64,000 bases of DNA from CANMUM01 sp965263365 (GTDB lineage Bacteria > Pseudomonadota > Alphaproteobacteria > Rhodobacterales > Rhodobacteraceae): NCBI GenBank assembly GCA_965263365.1, contig OZ253672.1, forward strand, positions 496,001-560,000. The letters run 5' to 3'. The first letter of the stretch is position 1. Each line of letters starts with the position of its first letter. Below the pieces are notes generated by a model that saw only the letters and a program-made list of their open reading frames with translations, searched no databases and was not told the DNA's origin. Of the stretch, positions 1 to 8,601 are shown piece after piece. Both the position numbers and the translations under genes were made by a program.

Positions 1-283
1 TGATATCTTCAGGCTCTAAAAAACCTGCCGTTCCAACGCCATCGACCTTCCAAACACCGTCCTCATCGCACTCTATCTGAGCGCCAAATGAACGCATTGC
101 ATCTGCTGTCGCGATTACATCTTCGCCTTCAAGAAGACCATATATCTGGGTTTGTCCAATACACATCGACCCGAAAATCAAGGCGCGATGTGAGATAGAT
201 TTATCGCCCGGTATTTGTGCAGTGCCACTGAGTTGGATTGCTTGAGAAACACAAATTGGTTCGGAAGTTCCTGAATGGGACAT
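1..283 (-). CDS. aroA: 3-phosphoshikimate 1-carboxyvinyltransferase (EPSP synthase), 5' part
   Basis: This is the N-terminal 94 codons of EPSP synthase, which joins shikimate-3-phosphate and phosphoenolpyruvate in aromatic amino acid synthesis. The translation shows the family's substrate-binding motif GDKSISHRA near residue 26 and the following LLEGEDV segment, then runs off the left edge of the window without a stop. The start is the ATG at 281-283, only 5 bases beyond the stop of the upstream barrel gene, so the two are probably co-transcribed. In alphaproteobacteria aroA is usually followed by cmk and rpsA, which would lie outside the window. Confidence 0.95.
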   Translation of the reverse strand, partial: MSHSGTSEPICVSQAIQLSGTAQIPGDKSISHRALIFGSMCIGQTQIYGLLEGEDVIATADAMRSFGAQIECDEDGVWKVDGVGTAGFLEPEDI

Positions 284-288
284 AGTTG

Positions 289-1284
289 CTAGAAAGCTCC
301 CCATCTTTTTTCATAACCATTTGATCCCCAGCCGCGAATGTCATTATACAAACTATTCGAATCTCTGAGTTTCACACCCGCATCTGTGTCTGATCCAATG
401 CCAAATTCACTATAGCTAAAGCGAGAAGTGTTGCCTGGGCGCACTAAACCAAGAGGAATATAAACGGTCAATTTTGGACTTAGAAAATCGCTATCTTCTG
501 TGTCAAAATAGTGTTCGGTTGCTGTGAGTTCGCCTTTAATTTCCCAGCCGTTTTGGAAGCGTTTTGCGGCTGTCAGTGTAGCGCCTGTATCGCCAGCGAG
601 GTATTTGCCGTAGCTGGCTGAGAGCAACCAGCCAGGGTAAAAAGTATCATAATAAACAGTGATATGACCTGTTGTCGTTTCGTAATCAGAAAATCCGAAT
701 GTGTCCTCATGATCGCGTTTTGTGACGTGTGCGATTTGTGCACCGATGGCAAAAGGATAATCTTCAGGAGCGTATATCATTTCTGCATCAATACCGCCAT
801 ATTGAGTTTCGAGAAGACCTGCACTGACACGACCAAATAGATTTGGCCCAGATCGGAATTGGTAGTCAACTTTAAGTTGATCGAGTGTAACGGCTTTATC
901 GCGGTAAAGGCGAATATCGGAACGCACAGGAATACCGATGTCGGAAGGGTCTATTGGTTGGTCTTCGATATCATCATAAAACAAATTTAACGAACCGCGC
1001 GCAATAAAATCCAGTCCAAATCGATTTCCGTAGTTGACTTGAACGTAAGGAGAAATCCCTCCAGTTTGATCTTCATCAAATATGCCCAAAACACTTGCCC
1101 CAGAACGCTCAAGGCCAAAACTTGTGCGAAAGCGATTAGGTGCAGATTCGGCACTTAAGGAGAATTCAGGCAACTCATCGACTTGCAATTGGTTCGAATC
1201 GGATAAATTTTGTTCGGGGTTTTCTTGTGCAAAGAGCTGCCCAGCAATTGCGCAGCAAGTTAAAAGTGTTGATAAAGACTTCAT
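289..1284 (-). CDS. YjbH-like outer-membrane beta-barrel protein, short form
   Basis: The 331-residue product begins with a signal peptide (cleavage probably after FAQ, residue 20), then a short acidic linker and a region rich in alternating aromatic and polar residues typical of an outer-membrane barrel. The segment QYGGIDAEMIYAP (about residue 161) and the later YLAGDTGATL and KRFQNGWEIKGELT stretches match the conserved C-terminal half of YjbH, an outer-membrane protein of exopolysaccharide loci. YjbH proteins are usually near 700 residues; only the C-terminal part is represented, yet the signal peptide shows it is a complete short gene rather than a fragment. No polysaccharide genes lie beside it. 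Role in export is inferred from the family only. Confidence 0.7.
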   Translation of the reverse strand: MKSLSTLLTCCAIAGQLFAQENPEQNLSDSNQLQVDELPEFSLSAESAPNRFRTSFGLERSGASVLGIFDEDQTGGISPYVQVNYGNRFGLDFIARGSLNLFYDDIEDQPIDPSDIGIPVRSDIRLYRDKAVTLDQLKVDYQFRSGPNLFGRVSAGLLETQYGGIDAEMIYAPEDYPFAIGAQIAHVTKRDHEDTFGFSDYETTTGHITVYYDTFYPGWLLSASYGKYLAGDTGATLTAAKRFQNGWEIKGELTATEHYFDTEDSDFLSPKLTVYIPLGLVRPGNTSRFSYSEFGIGSDTDAGVKLRDSNSLYNDIRGWGSNGYEKRWGAF

Positions 1285-1393
1285 TTCTTAAATGTCCTCG
1301 CAAATTCAAATCTATTATAAACGTTCTCTTGGTTGCCTAAAAGCACTAATTTTGATTTGGCAGTCACTGTTGTTTTTTTGTTTGGCTGCGTGC

Positions 1394-2419
1394 TTAGTCT
1401 TCGCACATCAGCTCGTTGAGTGCCCATACGGCAGCCTCTTTGATAATTGGAAAATTAGAATTTGAATATTGTCTTACAAGCGAAATTAGGTCGGGATCGT
1501 TTGAATTGCCAGCCGCAATTAAACAATTTGAGATGAATTTAGCATGACCAATGCGCTTTATGGGTGAGGCTTGAAAAAAAATTCGGAATTCATTTTCACT
1601 TAGCGCAAGAAGTTTTTTTAAGGAAGGGGCAATTCTGTGTTCGACAGGTGCAAGTTTTGGGTCAATTGTTTTGCTCGAAAATTTATTCCAAGGGCAGGCG
1701 TTTAAACAAATATCGCACCCATAAATACGGTTGCCGATTGCCTTACGAAATTCCAACGGAATCGAAGTTTTAAGTTCAATCGTTAGATAACTTATGCATT
1801 TGCGTGGGTCCAGATGGCCGTCGTTGTCAAATGCATTTGTTGGGCAAGCCACAATGCAAGCATTGCATGTACCACAATTTGGCTCCGCTGGTTGGTCAGC
1901 CTCTATATCAAGAGTGGTGAAAATTGAACCAAGAAAAAACCAATTCCCTAAAGTTCGACTAAGTAGATTGCCATGTTTACCTTGCCAGCCAAGCCCCGCG
2001 GCTTCAGCGATTGGCTTTTCCATGACAGGCGCCGTATCAACGAAAACTTTGATTTTGCAACCCGTTTGCGCGATGATTTCTCGCCCAAGTTGCTTAAGTT
2101 TTTTCTTAATTACGTCGTGATAGTCTCGCCCAAGCGCATAGCAAGAAATTTCACCTGTCGAATGATCGGGATTTTCTTTTGGGCCGCTATAGGGCATCGC
2201 GAGCATAATTATGGATTTGGCATCGGGCCATAATTTTTGTGGAGTCGATCTCCAATCAGAGCGCTCTTCAAGCCAGGTCATGGAGCCTGCGTAGTTTTTA
2301 TCAATGAATTTTTGAAGATTATCTGAAAAGTTATGAGACTCAGCATCGGTAAAACCAATTTCTGAAAACCCTATTTCCTTAGACTTTTCTTTAATAAAAT
2401 GCTTAATTTCCGTATTCAA
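1394..2419 (-). CDS. queG: Epoxyqueuosine reductase
   Basis: QueG performs the last step of queuosine synthesis, reducing epoxyqueuosine to queuosine in tRNA with a cobalamin cofactor and two 4Fe-4S clusters. The 341-residue protein carries the two cluster motifs, CGTCNACIVACPTNAF around residue 182 and CDICLNACPWN around residue 234, and the family's N-terminal domain. Its C-terminus has HEAT-like helices. It overlaps the upstream fzlA gene by 4 bases (ATGA), so translation is probably coupled; the same queG-fzlA pairing is familiar from other alphaproteobacteria. No other queuosine gene is nearby. Confidence 0.95.
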   Translation of the reverse strand: MNTEIKHFIKEKSKEIGFSEIGFTDAESHNFSDNLQKFIDKNYAGSMTWLEERSDWRSTPQKLWPDAKSIIMLAMPYSGPKENPDHSTGEISCYALGRDYHDVIKKKLKQLGREIIAQTGCKIKVFVDTAPVMEKPIAEAAGLGWQGKHGNLLSRTLGNWFFLGSIFTTLDIEADQPAEPNCGTCNACIVACPTNAFDNDGHLDPRKCISYLTIELKTSIPLEFRKAIGNRIYGCDICLNACPWNKFSSKTIDPKLAPVEHRIAPSLKKLLALSENEFRIFFQASPIKRIGHAKFISNCLIAAGNSNDPDLISLVRQYSNSNFPIIKEAAVWALNELMCED

Positions 2420-3081
2420 AAATCCAAATCCGAATATTGACGAGAAGGGCGCACTCCGGGGACTAAGTCACGCAATAATTCCCTAAAGGCAGGTCGAGAC
2501 TTAATTTTCGCATACCAGTCCTTGATGTTTGGAATAATGTTCCAATGTATATCGCCGAGATAATCTAGGCTCGAAAAATGCGCTGCGGCTGCAAAATCTG
2601 CAACCGTCATTTGATTGCCGGCGAGCCAACGGCGCTCCTCGAGTAGCCAATCCATGTATCCATAATGAAACTTAATCGATTTAATTGCCAATTTTATTTC
2701 AGAACTGTCGGGGTAACCGTCTTTGCTTATCTTACGATAAACTCTTTCATGAATGAGTTTTTTGGAAACTTCATTGTAAAATTTATCATCAAAATAATTG
2801 TGAAGGCGTCTTGCTTCTGCACGCTCAGCGGAGGTCTTAGGAAGCAGCGGTTGGTTTGGAAACACTTCTTCGAGATATTCAAATATAGCATGGCTTTCCG
2901 AAATGAAAGTTTCACCATCAGAGAGCACGGGGATTTTTCCTGCGGGGTTTAGCGCTAAAAAGTCGATGCGCCCCTTCCAAGGTAATTCTTCGATAAGCGT
3001 AAAATCAATTGCTTTTTCCGCCAAAACAAGCCGAATTTTTCGTGAAAATGGCGATAATGGCATGTGATATAGTTTAAGCAT
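2416..3081 (-). CDS. fzlA: FtsZ-binding glutathione-transferase-fold protein FzlA
   Basis: The 221-residue protein has a GST-type thioredoxin fold at the N-terminus (LYHMPLSPFSRKIRLVL) and an all-helical C-terminal half. The C-terminal tail, ending YSDLDF, matches the tail of Caulobacter FzlA, which binds FtsZ filaments and is needed for constriction and for activating septal wall synthesis. A generic glutathione transferase would lack this tail. It lies directly upstream of queG with a 4-base overlap and is divergent from the gene at 3209. Enzymatic activity is not expected from what is known of the family. Confidence 0.9.
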   Translation of the reverse strand: MLKLYHMPLSPFSRKIRLVLAEKAIDFTLIEELPWKGRIDFLALNPAGKIPVLSDGETFISESHAIFEYLEEVFPNQPLLPKTSAERAEARRLHNYFDDKFYNEVSKKLIHERVYRKISKDGYPDSSEIKLAIKSIKFHYGYMDWLLEERRWLAGNQMTVADFAAAAHFSSLDYLGDIHWNIIPNIKDWYAKIKSRPAFRELLRDLVPGVRPSRQYSDLDF

Positions 3082-3123
3082 TACATTCGAGCCTGTAAGT
3101 TCACTTTATTTATATGGACCTGT

Positions 3124-3149
3124 TTGCCAAATTGCGCTGGGTTTGGCAA
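3124..3149. promoter_or_regulatory. 8-bp inverted repeat between divergent genes
   Basis: TTGCCAAA (3124-3131) and TTTGGCAA (3142-3149) form a perfect 8-bp inverted repeat with a 10-base centre. It lies in the fzlA / 3209 divergent spacer immediately upstream of a good -35 element. There is no T tract after it, so an operator is more likely than a terminator. No regulator is identified. Confidence 0.4.
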
Positions 3150-3155
3150 TGTGTA

Positions 3156-3184
3156 TTGACACTTACCTGCGAGACAATGTTAAT
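3156..3184 (+). promoter_or_regulatory. Sigma-70 type promoter for the gene at 3209
   Basis: A consensus -35 TTGACA (3156-3161) is followed after 17 bases by GTTAAT (3179-3184), giving a predicted start near 3191, about 18 bases before the ATG at 3209. The Shine-Dalgarno AGGAGA at 3198-3203 lies between. Confidence 0.55.
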
Positions 3185-3208
3185 TTAGGCTCGTTGTAGG
3201 AGATATTG

Positions 3209-4225
3209 ATGCGGTTAGCGTGCTTTGTAAAAAATGAATTCCAAATGCTATCAACCTTTCTGGCGTTGCGCTCGTTGCAATCGTTGAAATTGGATATCCC
3301 AGAACCACTTGTTTTTGTACCCACTTCGATTTCAAAATTGGTGGACGAAAAATACGGTAAGTTCAATCTAAAGGGCTGTATCCGTAAGCTAGGTGGAGAT
3401 TATCGAGAAGGTTTTGCGAAAGGATACAATGAACGAAATGCACTTCGTCCTGGGTTCGGGAATATTGCGCGTATAGTCGGAAATGAACCGATATTGTATT
3501 TCGCTCCGAGTACATTTTTTTATTCTGATCCGCGATTGGCCTTCGATGGGTCTCCTTTACAAATCGCGCGTGCTCCTGACGACTATTGGCCAAATCTTGA
3601 ACTATATGGCCCTTCATTAGAAAAAATTTGGGGGCAATTGGCTAAATTTTCTGAGGTCGATCTTGAACCCTGGCTTGAACACTCGCATCCAAAAAGCTTT
3701 TGGCGCCGATATCCAAGAGTGACTTCTAGACTTTTTTTTGTGGATGATGCTACAAAATGGTCGGTCGAGTACAATTCTGCCTCTAAAGATATTATTGGCG
3801 CTAATATCCCTGAATTTGATGGCCAATCGAGAGATTTGGTCGAAGCAGCTATGGCGATTGTTTTAATGAGAAATAGTGGAAAAATAGCTGAGCTTGCGTG
3901 GGATACGGATATGCAATCTTTTGACAGTTTTCCTCAGCTCGTTTTGCGAATGCCAGAAGATAAAGCTGAATGGTTTCATAATGAAATATTGGAATTTCCA
4001 GTAATTCGAAAGATATTTAAACAAAATATTGAATTGAAATTTTATTTCTATAATTCGCCGATTTATAAACTTAAAGATCGGCTAGATGAAATTGAAAGAG
4101 ATTTCGGTATGCAGCGCATGAATCAACTAATAGAAAGGCGAAATGTGGAGCGTGCAATTGCCCATAAAGTGCGCAAAGCAAAAGAGCGTTTGGAAGCACA
4201 AGATGCGCAAGCTCCAACTCAATAG
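3209..4225 (+). CDS. Protein of unknown function
   Basis: I do not recognise this 338-residue protein. The ATG at 3209 is preferred to the TTG one codon earlier because AGGAGA (3198-3203) sits 5 bases before it. It has no signal peptide or membrane segment; it is mixed alpha/beta with many aromatic residues and ends in a charged helical tail rich in Arg, Lys and Glu (from about residue 285), probably coiled-coil. The segment ILYFAPSTFFYSDPRL (residues 95-110) faintly recalls the strand that holds the DxD motif in GT-A glycosyltransferases, but the aspartates are not in place, so this is only a suggestion. It is divergent from fzlA and has its own promoter. Confidence 0.75.
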   Translation: MRLACFVKNEFQMLSTFLALRSLQSLKLDIPEPLVFVPTSISKLVDEKYGKFNLKGCIRKLGGDYREGFAKGYNERNALRPGFGNIARIVGNEPILYFAPSTFFYSDPRLAFDGSPLQIARAPDDYWPNLELYGPSLEKIWGQLAKFSEVDLEPWLEHSHPKSFWRRYPRVTSRLFFVDDATKWSVEYNSASKDIIGANIPEFDGQSRDLVEAAMAIVLMRNSGKIAELAWDTDMQSFDSFPQLVLRMPEDKAEWFHNEILEFPVIRKIFKQNIELKFYFYNSPIYKLKDRLDEIERDFGMQRMNQLIERRNVERAIAHKVRKAKERLEAQDAQAPTQ

Positions 4226-4301
4226 ATGCTTCATTTAGAGTTGTTGATAGATTTGTCCGTAATGGTTTGAAATAGCTCATTTTACTATTGCAACTTAAGG
4301 C

Positions 4302-4330
4302 TTGCACTATACCGTAAAATTCCATATATA
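4302..4330 (+). promoter_or_regulatory. Sigma-70 promoter of rpmI-rplT
   Basis: TTGCAC (4302-4307) and TATATA (4325-4330) are separated by exactly 17 bases, upstream of rpmI. The transcript would have a leader of about 55 bases. infC is not upstream here, so this promoter must serve the two ribosomal genes alone. Confidence 0.65.
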
Positions 4331-4392
4331 CCGCCCATTCGAACGCGCTGGCTTTTGGAGCTGCCTTGCGTGTTTTAGAAAAGGAGAATGAA

Positions 4393-4593
4393 ATGCCCAA
4401 AATGAAAACAAAATCTGGCGCAAAGAAGCGCTTTAAGGTGACAGCTACAGGTCGCGTGAAGACTGCGCAAGCTGGTAAGCGACATGGTATGATTAAACGA
4501 ACAAATAAGTTTCTTCGCAATGCCCGCGGGACGACGACATTGTCCGCTCAAGATGAGCGTATTGTTAAAACTTATATGCCATATTCACGCTAA
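4393..4593 (+). CDS. rpmI: 50S ribosomal protein L35
   Basis: The 66-residue, very basic protein begins PKMKTKSGAKKRFKVT and is the right length and sequence for bL35, a small protein of the large subunit. The start at 4393 is set by AAGGAG at 4381-4386; an upstream in-frame codon at 4366 would add residues unlike the family. It is followed 11 bases later by rplT. Elsewhere these genes often sit in an infC-rpmI-rplT operon; infC is absent from this position. Confidence 0.97.
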   Translation: MPKMKTKSGAKKRFKVTATGRVKTAQAGKRHGMIKRTNKFLRNARGTTTLSAQDERIVKTYMPYSR

Positions 4594-4604
4594 GGAGGCT
4601 CATT

Positions 4605-4967
4605 ATGTCACGTGTAAAATCAGGACCTATTACTTCTCGCCGTCACAAAAAGACTATTAAAGCCGCTAAAGGTCACTATGGAGCGCGCTCTCGTCTATTT
4701 AAGACAGCCACACAGTCAGTTGACAAGGCTCAGCAATATGCGACACGCGATCGCCATAATCGCAAGCGAAATTTCCGTGCGCTTTGGATCCAGCGCATTA
4801 ACGCCGCTGTAAGAGCTGTTGATTCTGAATTGACTTATTCTAAATTTATCGATGGTTTGACGAAAGCCGGAATTGCGGTTGACCGTAAAGTGCTTGCAGA
4901 TATTGCCGTGCATGAGCCACAAGCTTTTGAAGCCATTGTTGGTCAAGCAAAGGCTGCTCTCGTGTAG
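4605..4967 (+). CDS. rplT: 50S ribosomal protein L20
   Basis: This 120-residue basic protein is bL20, needed early in assembly of the 50S subunit and known in other bacteria to repress its own operon. The N-terminus MSRVKSG and the segment KAAKGHYGARSRLFKTA are characteristic. AAGGAGG lies just before the ATG. It closes a two-gene operon with rpmI, followed by a strong terminator at 4998-5025. Confidence 0.98.
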   Translation: MSRVKSGPITSRRHKKTIKAAKGHYGARSRLFKTATQSVDKAQQYATRDRHNRKRNFRALWIQRINAAVRAVDSELTYSKFIDGLTKAGIAVDRKVLADIAVHEPQAFEAIVGQAKAALV

Positions 4968-4997
4968 TGCGTAGTATAGATGAAGAATAATTGATTT

Positions 4998-5025
4998 ATG
5001 CCCGCTTTTAGCGGGCATTTTTTTT
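4998..5025 (+). terminator. Rho-independent terminator after rplT
   Basis: ATGCCCGC (4998-5005) pairs with GCGGGCAT (5011-5018) around a 5-base loop, followed by a run of T to 5025. Confidence 0.92.
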
Positions 5026-5083
5026 GAACTGTTCTCAAATATCGATTCTTGCTTTATTGTGGGTTTCGCTATAGGGCAAAGTT

Positions 5084-6106
5084 ATGGATATTTCATTATT
5101 ATTAGCGTTCTTGGGTTTTGTTTGTGCCACACCTCTTGGCATCGCTGTAATTTCAGGTAATTTTCAAGTGATCAATGCGGTCGAAGACCTCTTGTATGGG
5201 GGGCAGTTTAATCATTTTTGGATGTGGCCGTTAGCGATAGGTTGGGCAATGGTATTCATTGCAGTTTCAATCGCTTTTGGTGTGGTCAATATTGAGCAAG
5301 CGGAGATCTTAAAAGTTTCACCAAACTGGTTCGGACACCTTTTTGGCGGGCTTTCAATAGGCATAGGTATTTCATTAACAAATATGTGCGCATTTGAAAG
5401 TCTTGCGCGTCTAGGGACTGGAAGTGTCCGTGCGCTTTTTATTATTTTAGTTATTGCAATTGTCACATACATAGCCACAAAAGGACCGCTGGCTATCCAT
5501 GTGGAAACATTATTTCCTTCTCACGAAAATAGTTTAGGGCACTCAAGCTTTGCGTCCATGATCTCTAGCTCGGTCCCGATTTCTTTCGCGGGAGTGCTTT
5601 GTGTGTTTGGGTTTGTGTCAGTCTCTGTACCGATGATGAGCCGCACGCTTCGTTCGACCAGAGCACCCTTTTGGGCGATATTTGTTGGCGTTTCAATCGC
5701 AATGGGCTGGGTGTTTAATTTGTTAGTTGCACAGCGTTTTGATTATAGCGTTTTGATTGTGAGTCAAGACTATAGCAGCGTTTTGGGGGAAGGGCTTGGA
5801 ATTATACTGGGTCAGATTGGCACAATCGGTTTTGGGATCGGCTCTGTTCTTGGTGTGATATTTGGCGGTTTTTTGGGCGCATTTGGATCAGGTATGTTTG
5901 AACTCAACGATGAAAATTCTTCACCTCTTTCAATCAAGGATTTAGTGGGTGCAATCTTGATCGGTATTGGAGGCGTCGTTGCCTTTGGTGGCTCGATTGG
6001 GCAGGGACTTTCAGCGATGTCACTACTTTATATGGGCGCGCCCATAACGTTGATTTCCATTTTTCTAGGAGTTTATATTAGTTGCTATATTTTAGAAAAT
6101 TCCTAG
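5084..6106 (+). CDS. YeeE/YedE-family membrane transporter lacking two conserved cysteines
   Basis: The 340-residue protein has about nine hydrophobic segments and the internal repeat of the YeeE/YedE (TsuA) family, whose studied members import thiosulfate through a line of conserved cysteines. The family landmarks can be located: GNFQVINAVEDLL (residues 25-37), NMCAFESLARLGTGS (100-114) and GGSIGQGLSAMS (302-313). Cys102 is kept, but the usual Cys of the first motif is Gln28 and that of the third is Ser304. The substrate may therefore differ. A permease gene follows 3 bases after its stop, so they probably share a transcript. No sulfur-metabolism gene is adjacent. Confidence 0.75.
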   Translation: MDISLLLAFLGFVCATPLGIAVISGNFQVINAVEDLLYGGQFNHFWMWPLAIGWAMVFIAVSIAFGVVNIEQAEILKVSPNWFGHLFGGLSIGIGISLTNMCAFESLARLGTGSVRALFIILVIAIVTYIATKGPLAIHVETLFPSHENSLGHSSFASMISSSVPISFAGVLCVFGFVSVSVPMMSRTLRSTRAPFWAIFVGVSIAMGWVFNLLVAQRFDYSVLIVSQDYSSVLGEGLGIILGQIGTIGFGIGSVLGVIFGGFLGAFGSGMFELNDENSSPLSIKDLVGAILIGIGGVVAFGGSIGQGLSAMSLLYMGAPITLISIFLGVYISCYILENS

Positions 6107-6109
6107 CGG

Positions 6110-6997
6110 ATGGTGAGAACTCGACCTAAAATTAAAACGTCCCGAGAAAATAATACCTTGCTAGGTGTATTTTTTATGCTTCTCGCAATGACAGTTATCC
6201 CAGTAATCGATGTGGCTGCGAAACAGCTTGTTGATCAAATGAATACGTTTCAAATTGCGTTTTGGAGATCAATTGTCCACGTTCTCATTTTTTTACCCTT
6301 TTTGTTGCGAATTCATGGCACAGTTTTTGTACGCCCGAAGTCAATGAAAATGCAAATTATGAGAGGTGTAACCCTTACATTGACGTACATATGTATGGTG
6401 CAGGCGATACGTGAAAATGATATTCCGGTTGTACTCGCAATTATATTTATTGACCCAATTGTAATTATGCTCTTGTCGCCATTTTTATTAGGTGAAAAAT
6501 TTGGAAAACTCCGCATGTTGGCGGCTCTGGTTGGATTCTGCGGGGTTATTATTGTTACAAATCCTTTTGGGGGTGATTTTAATATTTGGCTATTATTTGC
6601 ACCAATTGCAGGGGTTTGTTTTGCGCTTTATCAGATCATAACTAAGATGATGTCTGAGACAGATGATGCTGTTACAACGTCGTATTTTACAGGGTTTGTC
6701 GGAATTGTGATGCTATTGCCCTTTTGTGTTCTAGATTTGAGTTTTCCCACAGGCAAAGCGCTCGGGTTAGTTCTAATGATGGGCGGGGCATCGGCAGCAG
6801 GTCATTATCTGATAGTGCTTGCATTTAGGTATGCAGACGCATCGCTAGTCGGTACCTTTGGATATTTTGAGTTAGTGACCGCCACTATTTATAGTGCTGT
6901 GATTTTCAACTTTGTGCCCATGCCCAACGAAATACTGGGCATGTTTGTTATTGTGGGAGCGGGTTTGTTTATCGCGTGGCGGGAGCGCAGAGCTTAA
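6110..6997 (+). CDS. EamA/DMT-superfamily permease
   Basis: The 295-residue protein has ten hydrophobic segments arranged as two EamA repeats, with the short family motifs AFWRSIVH (first repeat) and a second-half segment ending in GAGLFIAWRE. Such inner-membrane proteins export or import amino acids, nucleobases or other metabolites; the sequence does not reveal the substrate. The ATG at 6110 is 3 bases after the stop of the YeeE-like gene and has no good Shine-Dalgarno site, suggesting coupled translation. Confidence 0.85.
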   Translation: MVRTRPKIKTSRENNTLLGVFFMLLAMTVIPVIDVAAKQLVDQMNTFQIAFWRSIVHVLIFLPFLLRIHGTVFVRPKSMKMQIMRGVTLTLTYICMVQAIRENDIPVVLAIIFIDPIVIMLLSPFLLGEKFGKLRMLAALVGFCGVIIVTNPFGGDFNIWLLFAPIAGVCFALYQIITKMMSETDDAVTTSYFTGFVGIVMLLPFCVLDLSFPTGKALGLVLMMGGASAAGHYLIVLAFRYADASLVGTFGYFELVTATIYSAVIFNFVPMPNEILGMFVIVGAGLFIAWRERRA

Positions 6998-7064
6998 TGG
7001 CTGCAAATATAGTGAAGTCTGTAAGCATGGTGAATAGACCCGAGTCTATTTCAATAAATGCGGA

Positions 7065-8510
7065 CTAAGTGATAAAGTCAGTTGGGCGAGTTATGAGTTT
7101 CACCTCTAAAAAGTCTTCTATTCCCATAACGCCCCCTTCACGCCCATTGCCAGACTGTTTATAACCCCCAAATGGTGAACCTGCTGCAAGTCCTGTGCCA
7201 TTGATACGGAGCATGCCCGCGCGAATTTCTTGTGCCATTTTTTCCGCCGTTTCAGGTGAATTTGTTTGTACGTAAGCTGCAAGCCCATAAACAGTATCAT
7301 TGGCCAGTGTAATTGCATGATCAATATCATCAAATGGCGTCATCACAAGCACAGGGCCGAAAACCTCTTCGCGCCATATCGTGTGATTTTGTTGAACATC
7401 TGCAAAAACTGTGGGGCGAACGAAGTAGCCTCGATTAAAATTTTCAGGACGACCAGTGCCGCCGGCAATAAGGTTGCAACCTTCATCAATTGCTGTCTGA
7501 ATGAGACCTTGGACTTTGTTCCATTGCATTTCGCTCACAAGAGGGCCGACGCCGTACTCTGAATCTTGAGGATTCATGATACGGGTTTTGTTTGCTTCAT
7601 CCGCTGCAATTTCGACCGCACGATCATAAACGCTTCTCTCAACGATCATGCGTGTTGGTGCGTTACAGCTTTGTCCGGTATTATCCATACAATGTGCGAC
7701 GCCAGCCCGCACGCGTTTTTCAACGTCACAATCAGCAAAAATTACATTCGGAGATTTGCCTCCCAGCTCAAGTGACACGCGTTTCACAAATGGCGCGCTA
7801 TCACTAGAAACCATCGCGCCAGCACGTGTTGATCCTGTGAAGCTCATCATGTCGATGTCCTTATGTTTGCTCATTGCAGCACCGACCTTAGGGCCGAGAC
7901 CGTGCACTAAATTGAATACGCCCGCAGGAACACCAGCTTCCTGCAAGACTTCTGCAAAAATTATAGCATTGTAAGGGGTAAGCTCTGAAGGTTTTAGTAC
8001 AACAGTGCAACCTGCAGCAATTGCGGCAAAAACTTTAAGAGCAATTTGATTAAGTGGCCAATTCCAAGGCGTGATTGCGCCAATCACACCAATAGGTTCA
8101 CGTCGAACACGATCGCCCGTCCAAATTTGACCATCCCATTCAACATGATCCATCGCTTTAATAAATCCACCGAGATGCCAACTTGCTGCACTCGCTTGAT
8201 CAGAACGTGCAAAATCAATCGGTGCGCCGAGCTCAGCACAGACAGCTTGAGCAATATCCTCTGCACGCGTGTTATAAACTTCCAGACATCTTTTAAGAAG
8301 CGACTTGCGCTCTTCGATCGATGTTTTCGAAAATGTCTCAAATGCTTTTCTAGCCGCCAATACCGCTTTATCAACGTCCTTTTCAGTCCCTAATGCGATT
8401 TGACCGATAGTCTCCTCGGTGGCGGGGTTAATAATGTCCAATTTCTCATTGCCTTCGGGTGCGATCCATTGACCGTCGATGTAGAATTCTCTTGCGCGCG
8501 CGTGCATCAT
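7065..8510 (-). CDS. NAD(P)-dependent aldehyde dehydrogenase
   Basis: A full-length 481-residue member of the aldehyde dehydrogenase superfamily, oxidising an aldehyde to its acid. The oxyanion Asn is in TPWNWP, the general base Glu in LELGGKSP and the nucleophile Cys in NTGQSCNAPTRM (about residue 284); the cofactor motif FTGSTRAG is present. The substrate is not clear: the sequence is nearest in feel to betaine-aldehyde/phenylacetaldehyde-type enzymes. GGAGA precedes the tandem ATG at 8508-8510 / 8505-8507. It diverges from the ICMT-HglS-aquaporin run, so a link to lysine breakdown is possible but unproven. Confidence 0.93.
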   Translation of the reverse strand: MMHARAREFYIDGQWIAPEGNEKLDIINPATEETIGQIALGTEKDVDKAVLAARKAFETFSKTSIEERKSLLKRCLEVYNTRAEDIAQAVCAELGAPIDFARSDQASAASWHLGGFIKAMDHVEWDGQIWTGDRVRREPIGVIGAITPWNWPLNQIALKVFAAIAAGCTVVLKPSELTPYNAIIFAEVLQEAGVPAGVFNLVHGLGPKVGAAMSKHKDIDMMSFTGSTRAGAMVSSDSAPFVKRVSLELGGKSPNVIFADCDVEKRVRAGVAHCMDNTGQSCNAPTRMIVERSVYDRAVEIAADEANKTRIMNPQDSEYGVGPLVSEMQWNKVQGLIQTAIDEGCNLIAGGTGRPENFNRGYFVRPTVFADVQQNHTIWREEVFGPVLVMTPFDDIDHAITLANDTVYGLAAYVQTNSPETAEKMAQEIRAGMLRINGTGLAAGSPFGGYKQSGNGREGGVMGIEDFLEVKLITRPTDFIT

Positions 8511-8601
8511 TTTTCTCCATTGGCTTCTGATTTGCTTTCGGTATAGTTAACCGAATCGTTTTCGATATCAATACTAATTTAAATGCTTGGAGAACTCTTT
8601 G

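Noticed and set aside
4226..4392. L20-type autoregulatory leader before rpmI
   Set aside because: The predicted leader is only about 55 bases and no L20-binding fold could be recognised.
8520..8582. Short inverted repeat CGGT/ACCG in the aldehyde dehydrogenase / ICMT divergent spacer
   Set aside because: Arms of only 4 bases with a 7-base gap are expected by chance.
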